Below are positions 47,035-56,365 of a stretch of DNA of 64,000 nt, one piece after another. The DNA comes from Chrysemys picta bellii (lineage: Eukaryota > Chordata > Testudines > Emydidae), in assembly GCF_011386835.1 (NCBI RefSeq), contig NC_088792.1, positions 236,288,394-236,352,393 on the forward strand, read 5' to 3'. The position numbers and the translations under genes are program-made. The stretch's first letter is position 1. Each line of letters begins with the position of its first letter. The notes under the pieces were generated by a model. It saw nothing but the letters and a program-made list of their open reading frames with translations, searched no databases and had not been told where the DNA came from.

Positions 47035-48794
47035 ATGCGAAGTGTCGAAGTGCCACTCTCACTGTACAGTTTATGTATACAAGCTATATTCTTGTAATTT
47101 AAATAATATTTTAAAGCAAAAATATGAATGTTTGTTTAGCAGAGATAAGAGTAATTAGCTTTTGGTAATCTCTAAATCTACAATAAAATATTCTGATGAG
47201 ATTAATATACTTAGTAGTAGCATCATATTTCCCCTCTACCTCATGGAAGGTATTATAAGAACATAGACTTAGAATAAATTATTTCTGTCATGACTGTGTT
47301 CAGCTTAAGAATCTGTTTTGTGATTAAGGCCAAAAACTGCCCCCTATCATTTTTCACACTTGCATTTATTCATACTTTCAGACTTGTCTCAGCTAGATCA
47401 ACTAAATTTCCCCTGAAAGATTGCAAACGAATCCGGCCACAGTCAGTCACAGTCCAGAAGGAATTCAGTTATTTCAAGAAGTCTCATTACGCGAGATCCT
47501 TCTATTGCCTCTTGTTATTTATCTTTCAGTACTATCACCTTTTACTACCCCTTCTTCTTTCTTAATTCAAATTAATAAAGTCCTGCAGTGAATGATTCTC
47601 CAGTTCCTTTGAAAATTCTTTTGAAAGAGTGAGAAGTCCTCAAAAATCACAATACTCATAAAATGGTTGAGGGGAAAAAAAACCCTTTATTCTTTCCCAT
47701 AGACTCAGTGACACTATGAAGTTTCACATAATTTGCAGACTGCATCTCATAAAATACTGGCAAAATTTATTCAATTCAAATTAAATAGATGTAGCACAGA
47801 GTAATCTTTCTCTATTAAATATGTCACTTTTTGCAATTGTTTCTTAATATCCCTCACAGCTTCCATCTAAGATTAGCACTTTCTTTGCTGCCACAGTTTC
47901 ACTAACCTACTGAATTATTCACTGAAGCATAACCTTCAGATATCAGGTTAGAAAGACCTTGATTATGGCAGGAAGTGAACTGTATAAACCATTTTTCTTT
48001 AAAAGAAAATTTCTCACTATAGAAAAGTCTGAAATGAGATAAGTATTAAATGTGTGTAAAAATTAAGTTCATAATTGATAGGAATTTAGTCAACTGTGAC
48101 ATTCCTGTTATTTTGTTTATAATAAATTACAATAATATTATAGATACCCTAAAACAGTATAAAAACATGGATTTCATGGTGCTTATTTAAACTTAAGAAA
48201 GTACATGCTAGGGTATGCATTTTGGTTTTAGCTTTAACATAGAACTTCATTGTGTATATTGTAGATTGACATGGCTTTAATATATACAGGCCAAAGATTA
48301 TTTACATCCACCCTCTGATTTTTGCCCCATTTGCTGCAATTTATTTTTATGGGCTTCTCAGCACTGGAAACTATGGTGACAGAGTGGAAGGCTTCCCTAC
48401 AGCAAACCACTGTTATTGACCATTATTTTGTGACAGCCCAGTGCTGAAAGGTCATTTGAACACCTATCAAGGAGACAACAGTTTCAAGAACACTTCCTTT
48501 TCTAGTGTTGAAATCCAGAAACTCACCACTCACAAGTCTATTTCATGACCTGCCCAATGGCACCCAGGAGTTGAAATGTCCTGAAGTTTAGCAGGCTACA
48601 GGCTCTAGCCCTTAAAATGGTAGCTAGTAAAATGCCAGGAGAAACAACATTCTATACTTATCCTGCTAGTCATGAGTAGAAATTTTCAGGGCTTTACCTA
48701 AAATAAAAATGAAATATTTTTCTTACATAGGTGCTAATTGTACAATTAAGCAACTGATGCTAGTAATAACATTGCCCTTGTGTTCCTTTTGCAG

Positions 48795-48837
48795 ATGTGG
48801 GAGACATGTTACACAAGGAAACTGAAGAAAATCAATG
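48795..48837 (+). other. Candidate host-gene exon, 43 bp
   Basis: It is preceded by a polypyrimidine tract and acceptor (TTGTGTTCCTTTTGCAG, 48778-48794) and followed by a strong donor (GTAAGAC, 48838-48844). In frame 0 it reads MWETCYTRKLKKIN plus one base. An alternative frame reads VGDMLHKETEENQW. Frame 0 leaves one base, which joins in phase to the candidate exon at 63946. I do not recognise the gene. It may be an internal microexon, an alternative 5' exon, or a chance match. Confidence 0.42.
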
Positions 48838-48844
48838 GTAAGAC

Positions 48845-49994
48845 TTTGGACTATCAAATATCAGTAAGCTTGATTTAGGATTTTCTACATAGATTTGTTG
48901 ACCACGGTTTGAAGAAACAGAATATAAAACATGTTCTTCAAGGAATCAACTGCTTAGGTTTAGATGGGGCATGAGCAAATTTTCCTCTTTGCAAGGAAAT
49001 ATTTAGTTCATATGATGTTTAAACCTCTTTCTCTCTTCCCCCAGCCTCTCTTTTTCAAAGTTAATTCTTGTGGTTTGTAGAGCTTTTCATAGTATTTAAA
49101 AGTGCCAGACATCGGTAGCTAAAGCTGTTAGTTGCAACAAATAACTAAGTACAATGACAAGATGTGCAGAGGATTCTATACAATAAAGAAAATAACATAC
49201 AGACAATTAAGCAGATACTTGTGAAGATGCCTTTTCTTTCAGAAATGGATATTTATATATTGTTTTCCAAAGAAATATGAAAGAAAAGAATATTTGTGAA
49301 CAGCTTGAGATTTTGTTTAGCAGAAAATAGAAGTGAATCCAATCTAAGTTCATTTATTAAATATCAACGTGTAAATGCTTTTTGTCCTCATGCTTTTACA
49401 TGAAGTATTTGTCTTATTAACGAACATTTTTAGCCACTGAATTCATCCTGTATTCATGTATCTTCACATACAGTTATTTAGTATTTCACCTCTATATTTC
49501 TCCTGTGTTTATGATCACTTTACAAATAGCATTAGCAAGTCTGGTGTTGAATTGTGGATAAAATATAAATGTGATGAAATTGAGATTCCTGTGTGAGAGA
49601 GGAGGGTAAAATGTGTACTTACAGAAACTGAGCATACTATTTATAGAACTATAGGGCTAAAATCACCATTGGCATGATCTAATGAACATTGTTCACTTCA
49701 ATTTAGCTGTACCTGCTGAAGCTATTGGTGAATTAGACCCAGAGTGTTAACAACGACTTAATTTTGCATTACTGACACTTGTTGGAAATCTAACAGGGTT
49801 TAGAGTAATTTGAAGCAAATTAGAAGATTGTTATTTAAAAAAACAAATTGTCATAAATTAGTGTTGGTTGTTCATCCAATAAATTGAACACAAATATTAT
49901 TTTACTGTGTGCCTTAGAGTGATGATATAATCCTGAGGCCTGATCAGAAGGAATAGGTCTTTTCCATTTAACTGGAATTTCTTCAGAGATTTAT
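48845..49994. other. AT-rich unique sequence downstream of the candidate exon
   Basis: No repeat or gene signature was recognised. If the exon is real, this is the beginning of an intron. Confidence 0.4.
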
Positions 49995-50200
49995 TGTTTT
50001 TTGCCATCAAACTTGCAAGATTTTCTTAGGGAGGCCATGTGGTCTGGGGCAAACCATTTTAACTGCTTTTGTTTACCCATCTGTAAAATGGAAGTAATAC
50101 TTTCCTATCTGAGAGGGATGTTGTAAAACTTAATTGTTCATTAACATTTGGAGAGCCTCAGGCTAATGGAGTGATGGAGTGCCAATATTATATGAAGGAA
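49995..50200 (+). mobile_element. CORE/MIR-type SINE, degenerate
   Basis: It contains TGGGGCAAACCATTTTAAC and TTTACCCATCTGTAAAATGG, with GAGGGATGTTGTAAAAC and GGAGAGCCTCAGG following in the expected order. The head is mostly lost. Confidence 0.65.
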
Positions 50201-50465
50201 CATATAGACTTACACAGTTGTATCTGGATGATAAATGTATTGGGAGTTTTCAGCTTTGAGTCAAAATATTTACCATTATACAATGGTTTTAGATTTAGAG
50301 TTAATGGGGAATCTTCATCTAGTAAGAAATGAAAATGCAGGGGATACATATCATATTTATTATATAAAGGAATTTGGAGTTAATCATTGTAGGACTTTTG
50401 GGCAATTGATGGATAAATATGGAATTTAGAGAGTTGTGCTTTTTCAGATTTGTAGGCATTTGGAA

Positions 50466-50495
50466 GGTTAATAGCAGATATATATTATAGTGGCC
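50466..50495 (+). repeat. 30-bp sequence duplicated in the Penelope RT (donor copy)
   Basis: All 30 bases (GGTTAATAGCAGATATATAT and onward) recur exactly at 51269-51298. This copy sits in ordinary unique sequence and is likely the template. Confidence 0.85.
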
Positions 50496-50639
50496 ACCAA
50501 TAGCAACTGCTGTAGTTAAAGTAGAATTCAAACATCCATTCTAGCCACAATTCATTAGCTTAGAAGATGCTCAAGCAAATTCTTTTGTGATGAAATTTTA
50601 CATGCTTGCATAACAATCCTATATGTATTTATCTAGACA

Positions 50640-50795
50640 CTTGTATTGCTCCAATCACCACAGTATCCAAGCTCTTCACAAACATTAATGTACGTAGCCT
50701 CAAAACATAGCTGTGAGCTAAGGGAGTGTTATTTTCCCTATTTAACAGATGGGGAGAGATTAAGACTTGTCAAAAGTCACACAGAAGGTATTTTT
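50640..50795 (-). mobile_element. CORE/MIR-type SINE, minus strand
   Basis: On the plus strand it reads TTCCCTATTTAACAGATGGGG, AGATTAAGACTTGTC and AAAAGTCACACAG. This is the reverse of the CORE-SINE core (complement: CCCCATCTGTTAAATAGGG). It abuts the Penelope-like element directly. Confidence 0.72.
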
Positions 50796-50797
50796 AC

Positions 50798-51480
50798 ACC
50801 AAGGAGCTCTTTACACCAATATTCCACACGAGGGTGGACTACAAGCTGTCAGGAACAGTATCCCTGATGTGGCCAAGGCACACCTGGTGGCTGAGCTTTG
50901 TGACTTTGTCCTCACCCACAACCATTTCAGATTTGGGGACAACTTATACCTTCAGCGGCACTGCTATGGGTATCCGCATGGCCCCACAGAATGCCAACTT
51001 TTTTTATGGCTGACTTAGAACAATGCTTCCTCAGGTTGTCCCCTAGTGCCTCTCCTCTAGTTGCGCTACATTGATGACATCTTCATCATAAGGACCCACG
51101 GGAAAGAGGCCCTTGAAGAATTCCACCTGGATTTCAGCAATTTCCATCCCACCATCAACCTCAGCCTGGACCAGTCCACACAAGAGATCCACTTCCTGGA
51201 CACTACAGTGCAAATAAGTGATGGTCACATAAACACCACCCTATACCGGAAACCTACTGACTGCTATAGGTTAATAGCAGATATATATTATAGTGGCCTG
51301 CATGCCTCCAGCTTCTATCACACGATCCATTGTCTACAGCCTAGCCCTAAGATACAACCACATTTGCTCCAATCCCTCAAACAGAGACAAACACCTACAA
51401 GATCTTTATCAAGCATTCTTAAAACTACAGTACCCACCTGTGGAAGTGAGGAAACAGATTGACAGAGCGAGACAGGTACC
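50798..51480 (+). pseudogene. Penelope-like reverse transcriptase domain (partial)
   Basis: Motifs in order: LYTNIPHEGGLQAVRNS, LVAELCDFVLTHNHFRFG, GTAMGIRMAPQNANFFYG, then after a frameshift LRYIDDIFIIRTHGKEALEE (51061-51120). The latter carries the catalytic Y-I-D-D intact. Then HFLDTTVQISDGHINTTLY and RKPTDCY (to 51266). A foreign in-frame 30-bp segment follows, then LHASSF. The RT would copy element RNA at a nicked target. It is broken here by frameshifts but keeps its catalytic aspartates. Confidence 0.88.
51269..51298 (+). repeat. 30-bp templated insert within the Penelope RT
   Basis: It is identical to 50466-50495 and in the same orientation. It lies between codons for TDCY and LHAS, which are nearly contiguous in the family, so it is an addition. 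The reading frame stays open across it. Confidence 0.82.
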
Positions 51481-51839
51481 CAGAAGTCACTTACTATAGG
51501 ACAGGCCCAACAAGGAAAATAACAGAACACCACTGGCCATAACATACAGCCCCCAGCTAAAACCTCTCCAGCACATCATCAACGATCTACAACCTATCCT
51601 GGAAAACAATCCCTCACTCACAGACCTTAGGAGGCAGGCCAGTCCTCGCTTACAGACAGCCCCCCAACCTGAAGCAAAAATTCACCAGCAACTACACACC
51701 ACATCACAAAAACACTAACCCAGGAACCAATCCCTGTAGCAAATCTCATTGCCTACTCTGTCCCCATATCTATTCTAGCGACACCATCATAGGACCCAAC
51801 CACATCAACCACACCATCAGGGGCTCATTCACCTGCACA

Positions 51840-52222
51840 TCTACTAATGTGATATATGCCATCATGTGCCAGCAAAGCCCCCTGCTATGTACATTGGCCA
51901 AACCTGACAGTCTCTATGTAAAAGAATAAATGGACACAAATCAAACATCAGGAATGGTAACATACAAAAGTCAGTAGGAGAACACTTCAATCTCCCTGGA
52001 TTTTCAGTAACAGATTTAAAAGTCGCCATCCTTCAACAAAAAAACTTGAAAAACAGACTTCAAAGAGAAACCGCAGAGCTACAATTCATTTGCACATTTA
52101 ACACCATTAATTTGGGCTTGAATAGGGACTGGGAGTGGCTGGCTCACTACAAAAGCAATTTCCCCTCTCTTGGTATTGACACCTCCTCACTAATTATTGG
52201 GAGTGGACCACATCCACCCTGA
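51840..52222 (+). pseudogene. Penelope-like GIY-YIG endonuclease domain
   Basis: VIYAIMC (51850-51870) supplies the G/V-I-Y part. After a frameshift, TACATTGGCCAAACC (51889-51903) encodes Y-I-G-Q-T. RINGHKS, GEHFN, LPGF and DLKVAILQQKNLKNR follow. The frame ends at 52220-52222 (TGA) after WEWLAHYKSNFPSLGIDTSS. The nuclease would nick the target DNA. One indel within the motif region disables it. Confidence 0.82.
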
Positions 52223-52319
52223 CTGAATTGGCCTTGTCAACACTGATTCTCCACTTGTAAGGTAACTCCCTTCTCTTCATGTGCCATATTTATGCCTGTA
52301 TCTGTAACTTTCATGCCAT

Positions 52320-52375
52320 GCATCTGAAGAAGTGTTTTTTTTTACCCACGAAAGCTTATGCCCAAATAAATCTGT
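52320..52375 (+). ncRNA. Decayed hammerhead-like motif in the Penelope terminus
   Basis: CTGAAGA (52324-52330) fits the CUGANGA box, and GAAA is at 52350-52353 after CCCAC (52345-52349). The partner of that stem has decayed to AGTG plus a T run. GC-TTAT-GC (52354-52361) follows, but the next dinucleotide is CC rather than TC. It is homologous to the motif at 18856 but probably inactive. Confidence 0.45.
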
Positions 52376-52738
52376 TAGTGTTTAAGGTGCCACCAGACTC
52401 CTCATATATATATATTTTTTTGACAGAAGGCATGTGTCAGTGCTGGGTATTGGAGATAGATTGCCTGAATTCCTGTCCAGTGTCTTGCCCGCAAGACCAT
52501 TGTTTTTATCTTGTAAAGAGATGTGTATACCTTCACTGACAGATCCCTTTGGCTTGATACAACTGTACCCATGCAGTGGGGACAATGGGGTTTCATGGGT
52601 GTAAGTGGGAGAAGGATTTGGAATCTTAACCGCTCAGAAGTCAGGTAATATCCAATGGTAACTTCTCTATATTAAATTAATGCTTGTTTTTTTATAGTTG
52701 TCACTGCTGTACTATCATTGAGTTCCACTCAAGAAATT

Positions 52739-53734
52739 AGAGTTGCCAGGTATCAGGTTTTTGACCGGAATGCCCGGTCGAAAAGGGATCCTGGCAGCTC
52801 CGGTTAACACCGCTGACAGGGCCATTAAAAGTCTGGTCAGCGCCAGAGCGGGGCTAAGGAAGGCTTCCTGCTTGTCGTGGCTCTGCGTGACTCCCGTAAG
52901 CAGCAGCATGTCCCCCATCCTCCAGCTTCTAGGTGTAGGGGCAGCCAGGGGGCTATGCACGCTGTCCCTGCCACAAGCGCTGGCTCGGCAGCTCCCATTG
53001 GCAAAGAACTGCGGCCAATGAGAGCTGCAGGGCGGCACCTGTGGACAGGGCAGCATGCAGAGCCACCTGCCTGCGCCTCCATGTACGAGCCGGGGTGGGG
53101 GGGATATGCCGCTGTTTCCAGGAGCTGCTTGAGGTAAGCACCGCCCAGAGCCTTCATCCTGACCCCTCCCTGCACCCCAACCTCCTGCCCCAGCCCTGAT
53201 CCCCCTCCTGCCCTCCAAACCCCTCGATCCCAGTCCGGAGCACCCACCTACACCCTAAACCCCTCATCCCCAGCTTCACCCCAGAGTATGCACCCCCAGC
53301 CAGACTCCTCACACCCCCCAACGCTCTGCGCCAGCCAGTATCCCCTTCCCACACTCTGAAGCCCTCATCCCCAACTCGAAGCCGCCTCCTGCACCGCAAA
53401 TCCCTCATCCCTGGCCCTACACCAGAGCTTGCAGCCCCAGCCAGAGTCCTCCCCCACCCCACCCCCGACCCATCCCGGAGCCCCCTCCTGCATCCCAAAC
53501 CCCTCATCCCTGACCTCATCCTGGAGCCCGCACCCCCAACCAGAGCCCTCATGCCCCTCCCACATCCCAAGCCCCTGAGCTAGGCCGGTGAAAATGAGCG
53601 AGTGAGGATGGGCAGAGTGAGCGACAGGGAGGGGGAATGGAGTGAGCGGGGATGGGGCCTCAGGGCAGGGGTGAGGCTTCATAGGAGGGGCGGGTCAAGG
53701 TTCGGTTTTGTGCGAGTAGAAAGTTGGCAACCCT
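52739..53734. mobile_element. GC-rich non-autonomous element with internal minisatellite
   Basis: It starts AGAGTTGCCAGGT and ends AAGTTGGCAACCCT, which are inverted relative to each other. It includes segments GCTCCCATTGGC / GCCAATGAGAGCTGC. A C-rich variable minisatellite (53190-53575) fills the right half. Long open frames here on both strands follow from the low stop-codon content of GC-rich repeat DNA, not from a gene. The superfamily is unclear and no clean target duplication was found. Confidence 0.65.
53190..53575. repeat. C-rich minisatellite, ragged units
   Basis: Phrases of the type CCCTCATCCC...CACCCC...GAGC...GCACCCCCAGCCAGA recur at about 53262, 53402 and 53500, so spacing is about 140 then 98 bases. 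The units are imperfect. Confidence 0.7.
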
Positions 53735-54250
53735 ATACAAAATTGTTTTTAATACTATGCATATAGTTTTGTTTTATTATCTGATGATGTGAACACTGCC
53801 TTGAAATCCTGAAAGACTATGGCTATATAGCACAAACTGTTCCAATATGTGTATTTGCATACAGTACTATGTTCAGGAAGAAACAATACATAAATTACAT
53901 CAATCAGAAATACATGGGATGCACGAAGGCTTAGAGAATAAACCACTGAACATGTTTTAAGTCCACTCTTACACAAGTTCAGTGTTTTGGACCTAATGTA
54001 CGTACACAGGTCTTCCTCTCCCCTTGTGCCTCACCTGCCCTCTCTGAATGTTGAGTGTGTTGATAAATTGTACGGTGGCCAACGAGCAAGGAAATATGAA
54101 GGTACATGAGACTGCATTTTGCTAATTTTTTTTAATGTGTTTACACACTAAAGCTTAAGCTTGGTGGAATGTAGTTCTTAGTGAGAACCGACATTTTACT
54201 CCCCGCCCCAATTGGACTGAGGCATATGGGTGGTCAATTTGAAATTAATG

Positions 54251-54436
54251 GAGATATCCCATCTCCTAGAACTGGAAGGGACCTTGAAAGGTCATCGAGT
54301 CCAGCCCCCTGCCTTCACTAGCAGAACCAAGTACTGATTTTGCCCCAGATGCCCAAGTGGCCCCCTCAAGGATTAAACTCACAACCCTGCGTTTAGCAGG
54401 CCAGTGCTCAAACCACTGAGCTATCCCTCCCCCCCA
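54251..54436 (-). mobile_element. Turtle tRNA-derived SINE with CR1-like tail
   Basis: On the minus strand it begins GGGGGAGGGATAGCTCAGTG (tRNA-like start with A box TAGCTCAGTGG, TTTGAGC) and has a B-box-like GAGTTTAATCC. It then has the SINE body (CCACTTGGGCATCTGGGGC; GCAAAATCAGTACTTGG) and a tail GGTCCCTTCCAGTTCTAGGA. That tail is the CR1 3' end, the means by which CR1 machinery mobilises it. A GGAGAT-type tail follows. This structure is that of the tortoise/turtle Pol III SINE. Confidence 0.92.
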
Positions 54437-56129
54437 ATGATTTGCCCCATTGCCACTCACATTTCACTCCATTCAATGGAGCAGCAAAAGTCATTTTATA
54501 CAATCAACATGCTGCATAGTACTCTGCCATGTAGAGGAGAGGCACATGCTCCAGCAAGAGGCAATACACGGTAACTGTTCAAGTTTCTAGAAATGGGTGG
54601 TGCACCACTGATTTGTGGCATACCCTTTCAGAGACTCCTAATACAGCCTCTTCCAATGCCCCAGATTTACTGCTATTCACAGCCCATCATGCGCTCTACT
54701 TAGCGCAAGATGTCCGAAGTAACAGGGAGGGAGCTTTTCTACCTCCCTGAGACTTAGGGGCAGCCCCAAACTTGATGCGAGCACAGTCAGCTTTCAGTTC
54801 CACCACTGATGCAGTACCCTTTTCCCAGTGGAGGATAAGTGTCACAGAGCTCTGTCACAGTCCCTACTCCAGGTGGGATGGGGAGAGAGAAGGAGCTGAA
54901 ACACAGACTTAGAGCTGGCCCACTTTTGTCCGGCAGATATTTCCCCCACACCAGGAGAATTTCTTTGCTGCGTACTTGTGACTAAGTTAAGATCTATTTA
55001 CCTCCTATCTGAGCAACATGAAAAGCACCATAAAATCACTAGAGAATCTAGCTCAAGATCCAAAATCACTGAAGGGAATAAAGGGATCTCGAACATTAAT
55101 TATTAAGTTAACATTTACCATGCAAAGGCCACTAATAAACTGTAGTTCAAGAAACAACATAGTGGAAATAGAACATGCATGTCTCAGGTAAAGAAAAATC
55201 TCTTTGTACATCAAAGAACCAAGAAAAGTAGTTCCTACTTTGGAGATGTGATGCTAGCAAAGTCAGAGGGGACCTGCTGATAATTACAGAAAACAAAATT
55301 TGCCTGTACATTTGACCCAAACTAACACCTATTTTTTAAATGAAGGGAATGCTTTGTGGCAGGAATAGTTGAGATATTGCTTCTCATTTCTCTACTTTGT
55401 TGGCCAGGGTCTCCTGCAACTTCTTTCCCAGTGCCACATATAATTCCTTTTTAGGTGATGCAAAGTTAGTCATTTTTATTGACCTGTTGTAATCTTACAT
55501 ATATAGGAACCAATGTCAAGTGCCATTTGACAGAAAAGGAAAACAAACATATTCCCATGGGATTTGTTTGGTGCCAAAAATACACTTCAAGGCTGTTATA
55601 AGTGGGATTGCTTTCTCTGCAATGCAGTTCAGTTATAATTCCATTATAATTTTGGATGCTTCTTCAAACTGGTGTGCAGTATTGCCCCTGGACCACTATT
55701 GAAGGAATCAAGCCTGACTTTGTTACCTGACCTTAGACATTATAGGAGGTCGATCTCTCCCTCACCCCATCCATGACTCTGCTGGTCAGAGTCTGAGTAG
55801 GGGTTGAGCTCTGTAGTCATTGTGTGGCTGCTCTTGGGCACTGGCTGCTATTCAGCCATCATCTGTACAATGAGAATGGAATTCAGCAGGAGTGGGATGC
55901 CCAAGACACAGCAGAGTACTGCTATTAGACAGGCTGCAGTCAGGACCAGTGACCTGCTCTACATGCATTCCACTGAATCCTGTCCAGGGCGGAGAGAGTC
56001 AGTGGAGGTCTGTGTCTGCCTGTGGAAACACCACAGGAAGAGATACTTGAGAGAATGGGGAGGGGGAGATAGGAAGGGAGGCGGATGGCCACAAAGGCAC
56101 ATGAGAGGAGAGAGCAGAGGTGACCTTGA
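54437..56129. other. Unique sequence, no gene recognised
   Basis: No RNA gene, terminal repeat or domain was recognised. Confidence 0.4.
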
Positions 56130-56365
56130 AAAAGGAAAGAGGGTCTACTGGTTAGAGTGCTAGCCTATGACTTAGAAGACCTAGGTTCAAGTCCTTGCTC
56201 CACCACAAGTTTCCTCTGTGACCTTGGGCATGTCAGCCTCTCTGTGCCTCAATTCCCCCATCTGTAAAATGAGGATAATAATGCTTCCCTACCTCAGAGG
56301 AGTGAGGATGTAGATAAATACATTACAGAGTGTGAGGTGCTGGGATACTGCAGTGATGAGAGTCA
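56130..56365 (+). mobile_element. CORE/MIR-type SINE with well-kept tRNA head
   Basis: A-box-like CTGGTTAGAGTGCTAGCC (56147-56164) and a good B box GGTTCAAGTCC (56183-56193) are followed by the core GTGACCTTGGGCATGTCAG, GCCTCAATTCCCCCATCTG and TAAAATGAGGATAATAATGC. The 3' end is TAAATACATTACAGAGTGTG. It is the best preserved of this family in the window. Confidence 0.88.

Larger units (their letters stand above)
50798..52400 (+). mobile_element. Penelope-like element, 5'-truncated
   Basis: The order of domains is RT, a basic linker with CCHH-type residues, GIY-YIG endonuclease, then a terminal repeat. This is the architecture of EN-containing Penelope-like retroelements, which are distinct from LINEs and LTR elements. 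The element begins mid-RT at LYTNIPHEGG. Frameshifts (about 51010, 51330-51480, 51900) prevent a full protein. Terminal sequence CACGAAAGCTTATGC...TTAAGGTGCCACCAGACTCC at 52348-52394 matches the fragment at 18771-18936. An AT repeat follows at about 52403-52420. Confidence 0.9.

Noticed and set aside
47290..47565. 91-codon plus-strand frame near the orphan splice acceptor
   Set aside because: No domain and no splice sites in the right place. Amino-acid composition follows base composition.
52715..53682. Long overlapping open frames on both strands (up to 167 codons)
   Set aside because: They lie in GC-rich repeat and minisatellite DNA, where stop codons are rare. The translations are low-complexity Gly/Arg/Pro/Ser with no domain.
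56147..56193. Possible tRNA gene from A and B boxes
   Set aside because: The downstream CORE sequence and tail show it is a SINE. The acceptor stem does not pair.
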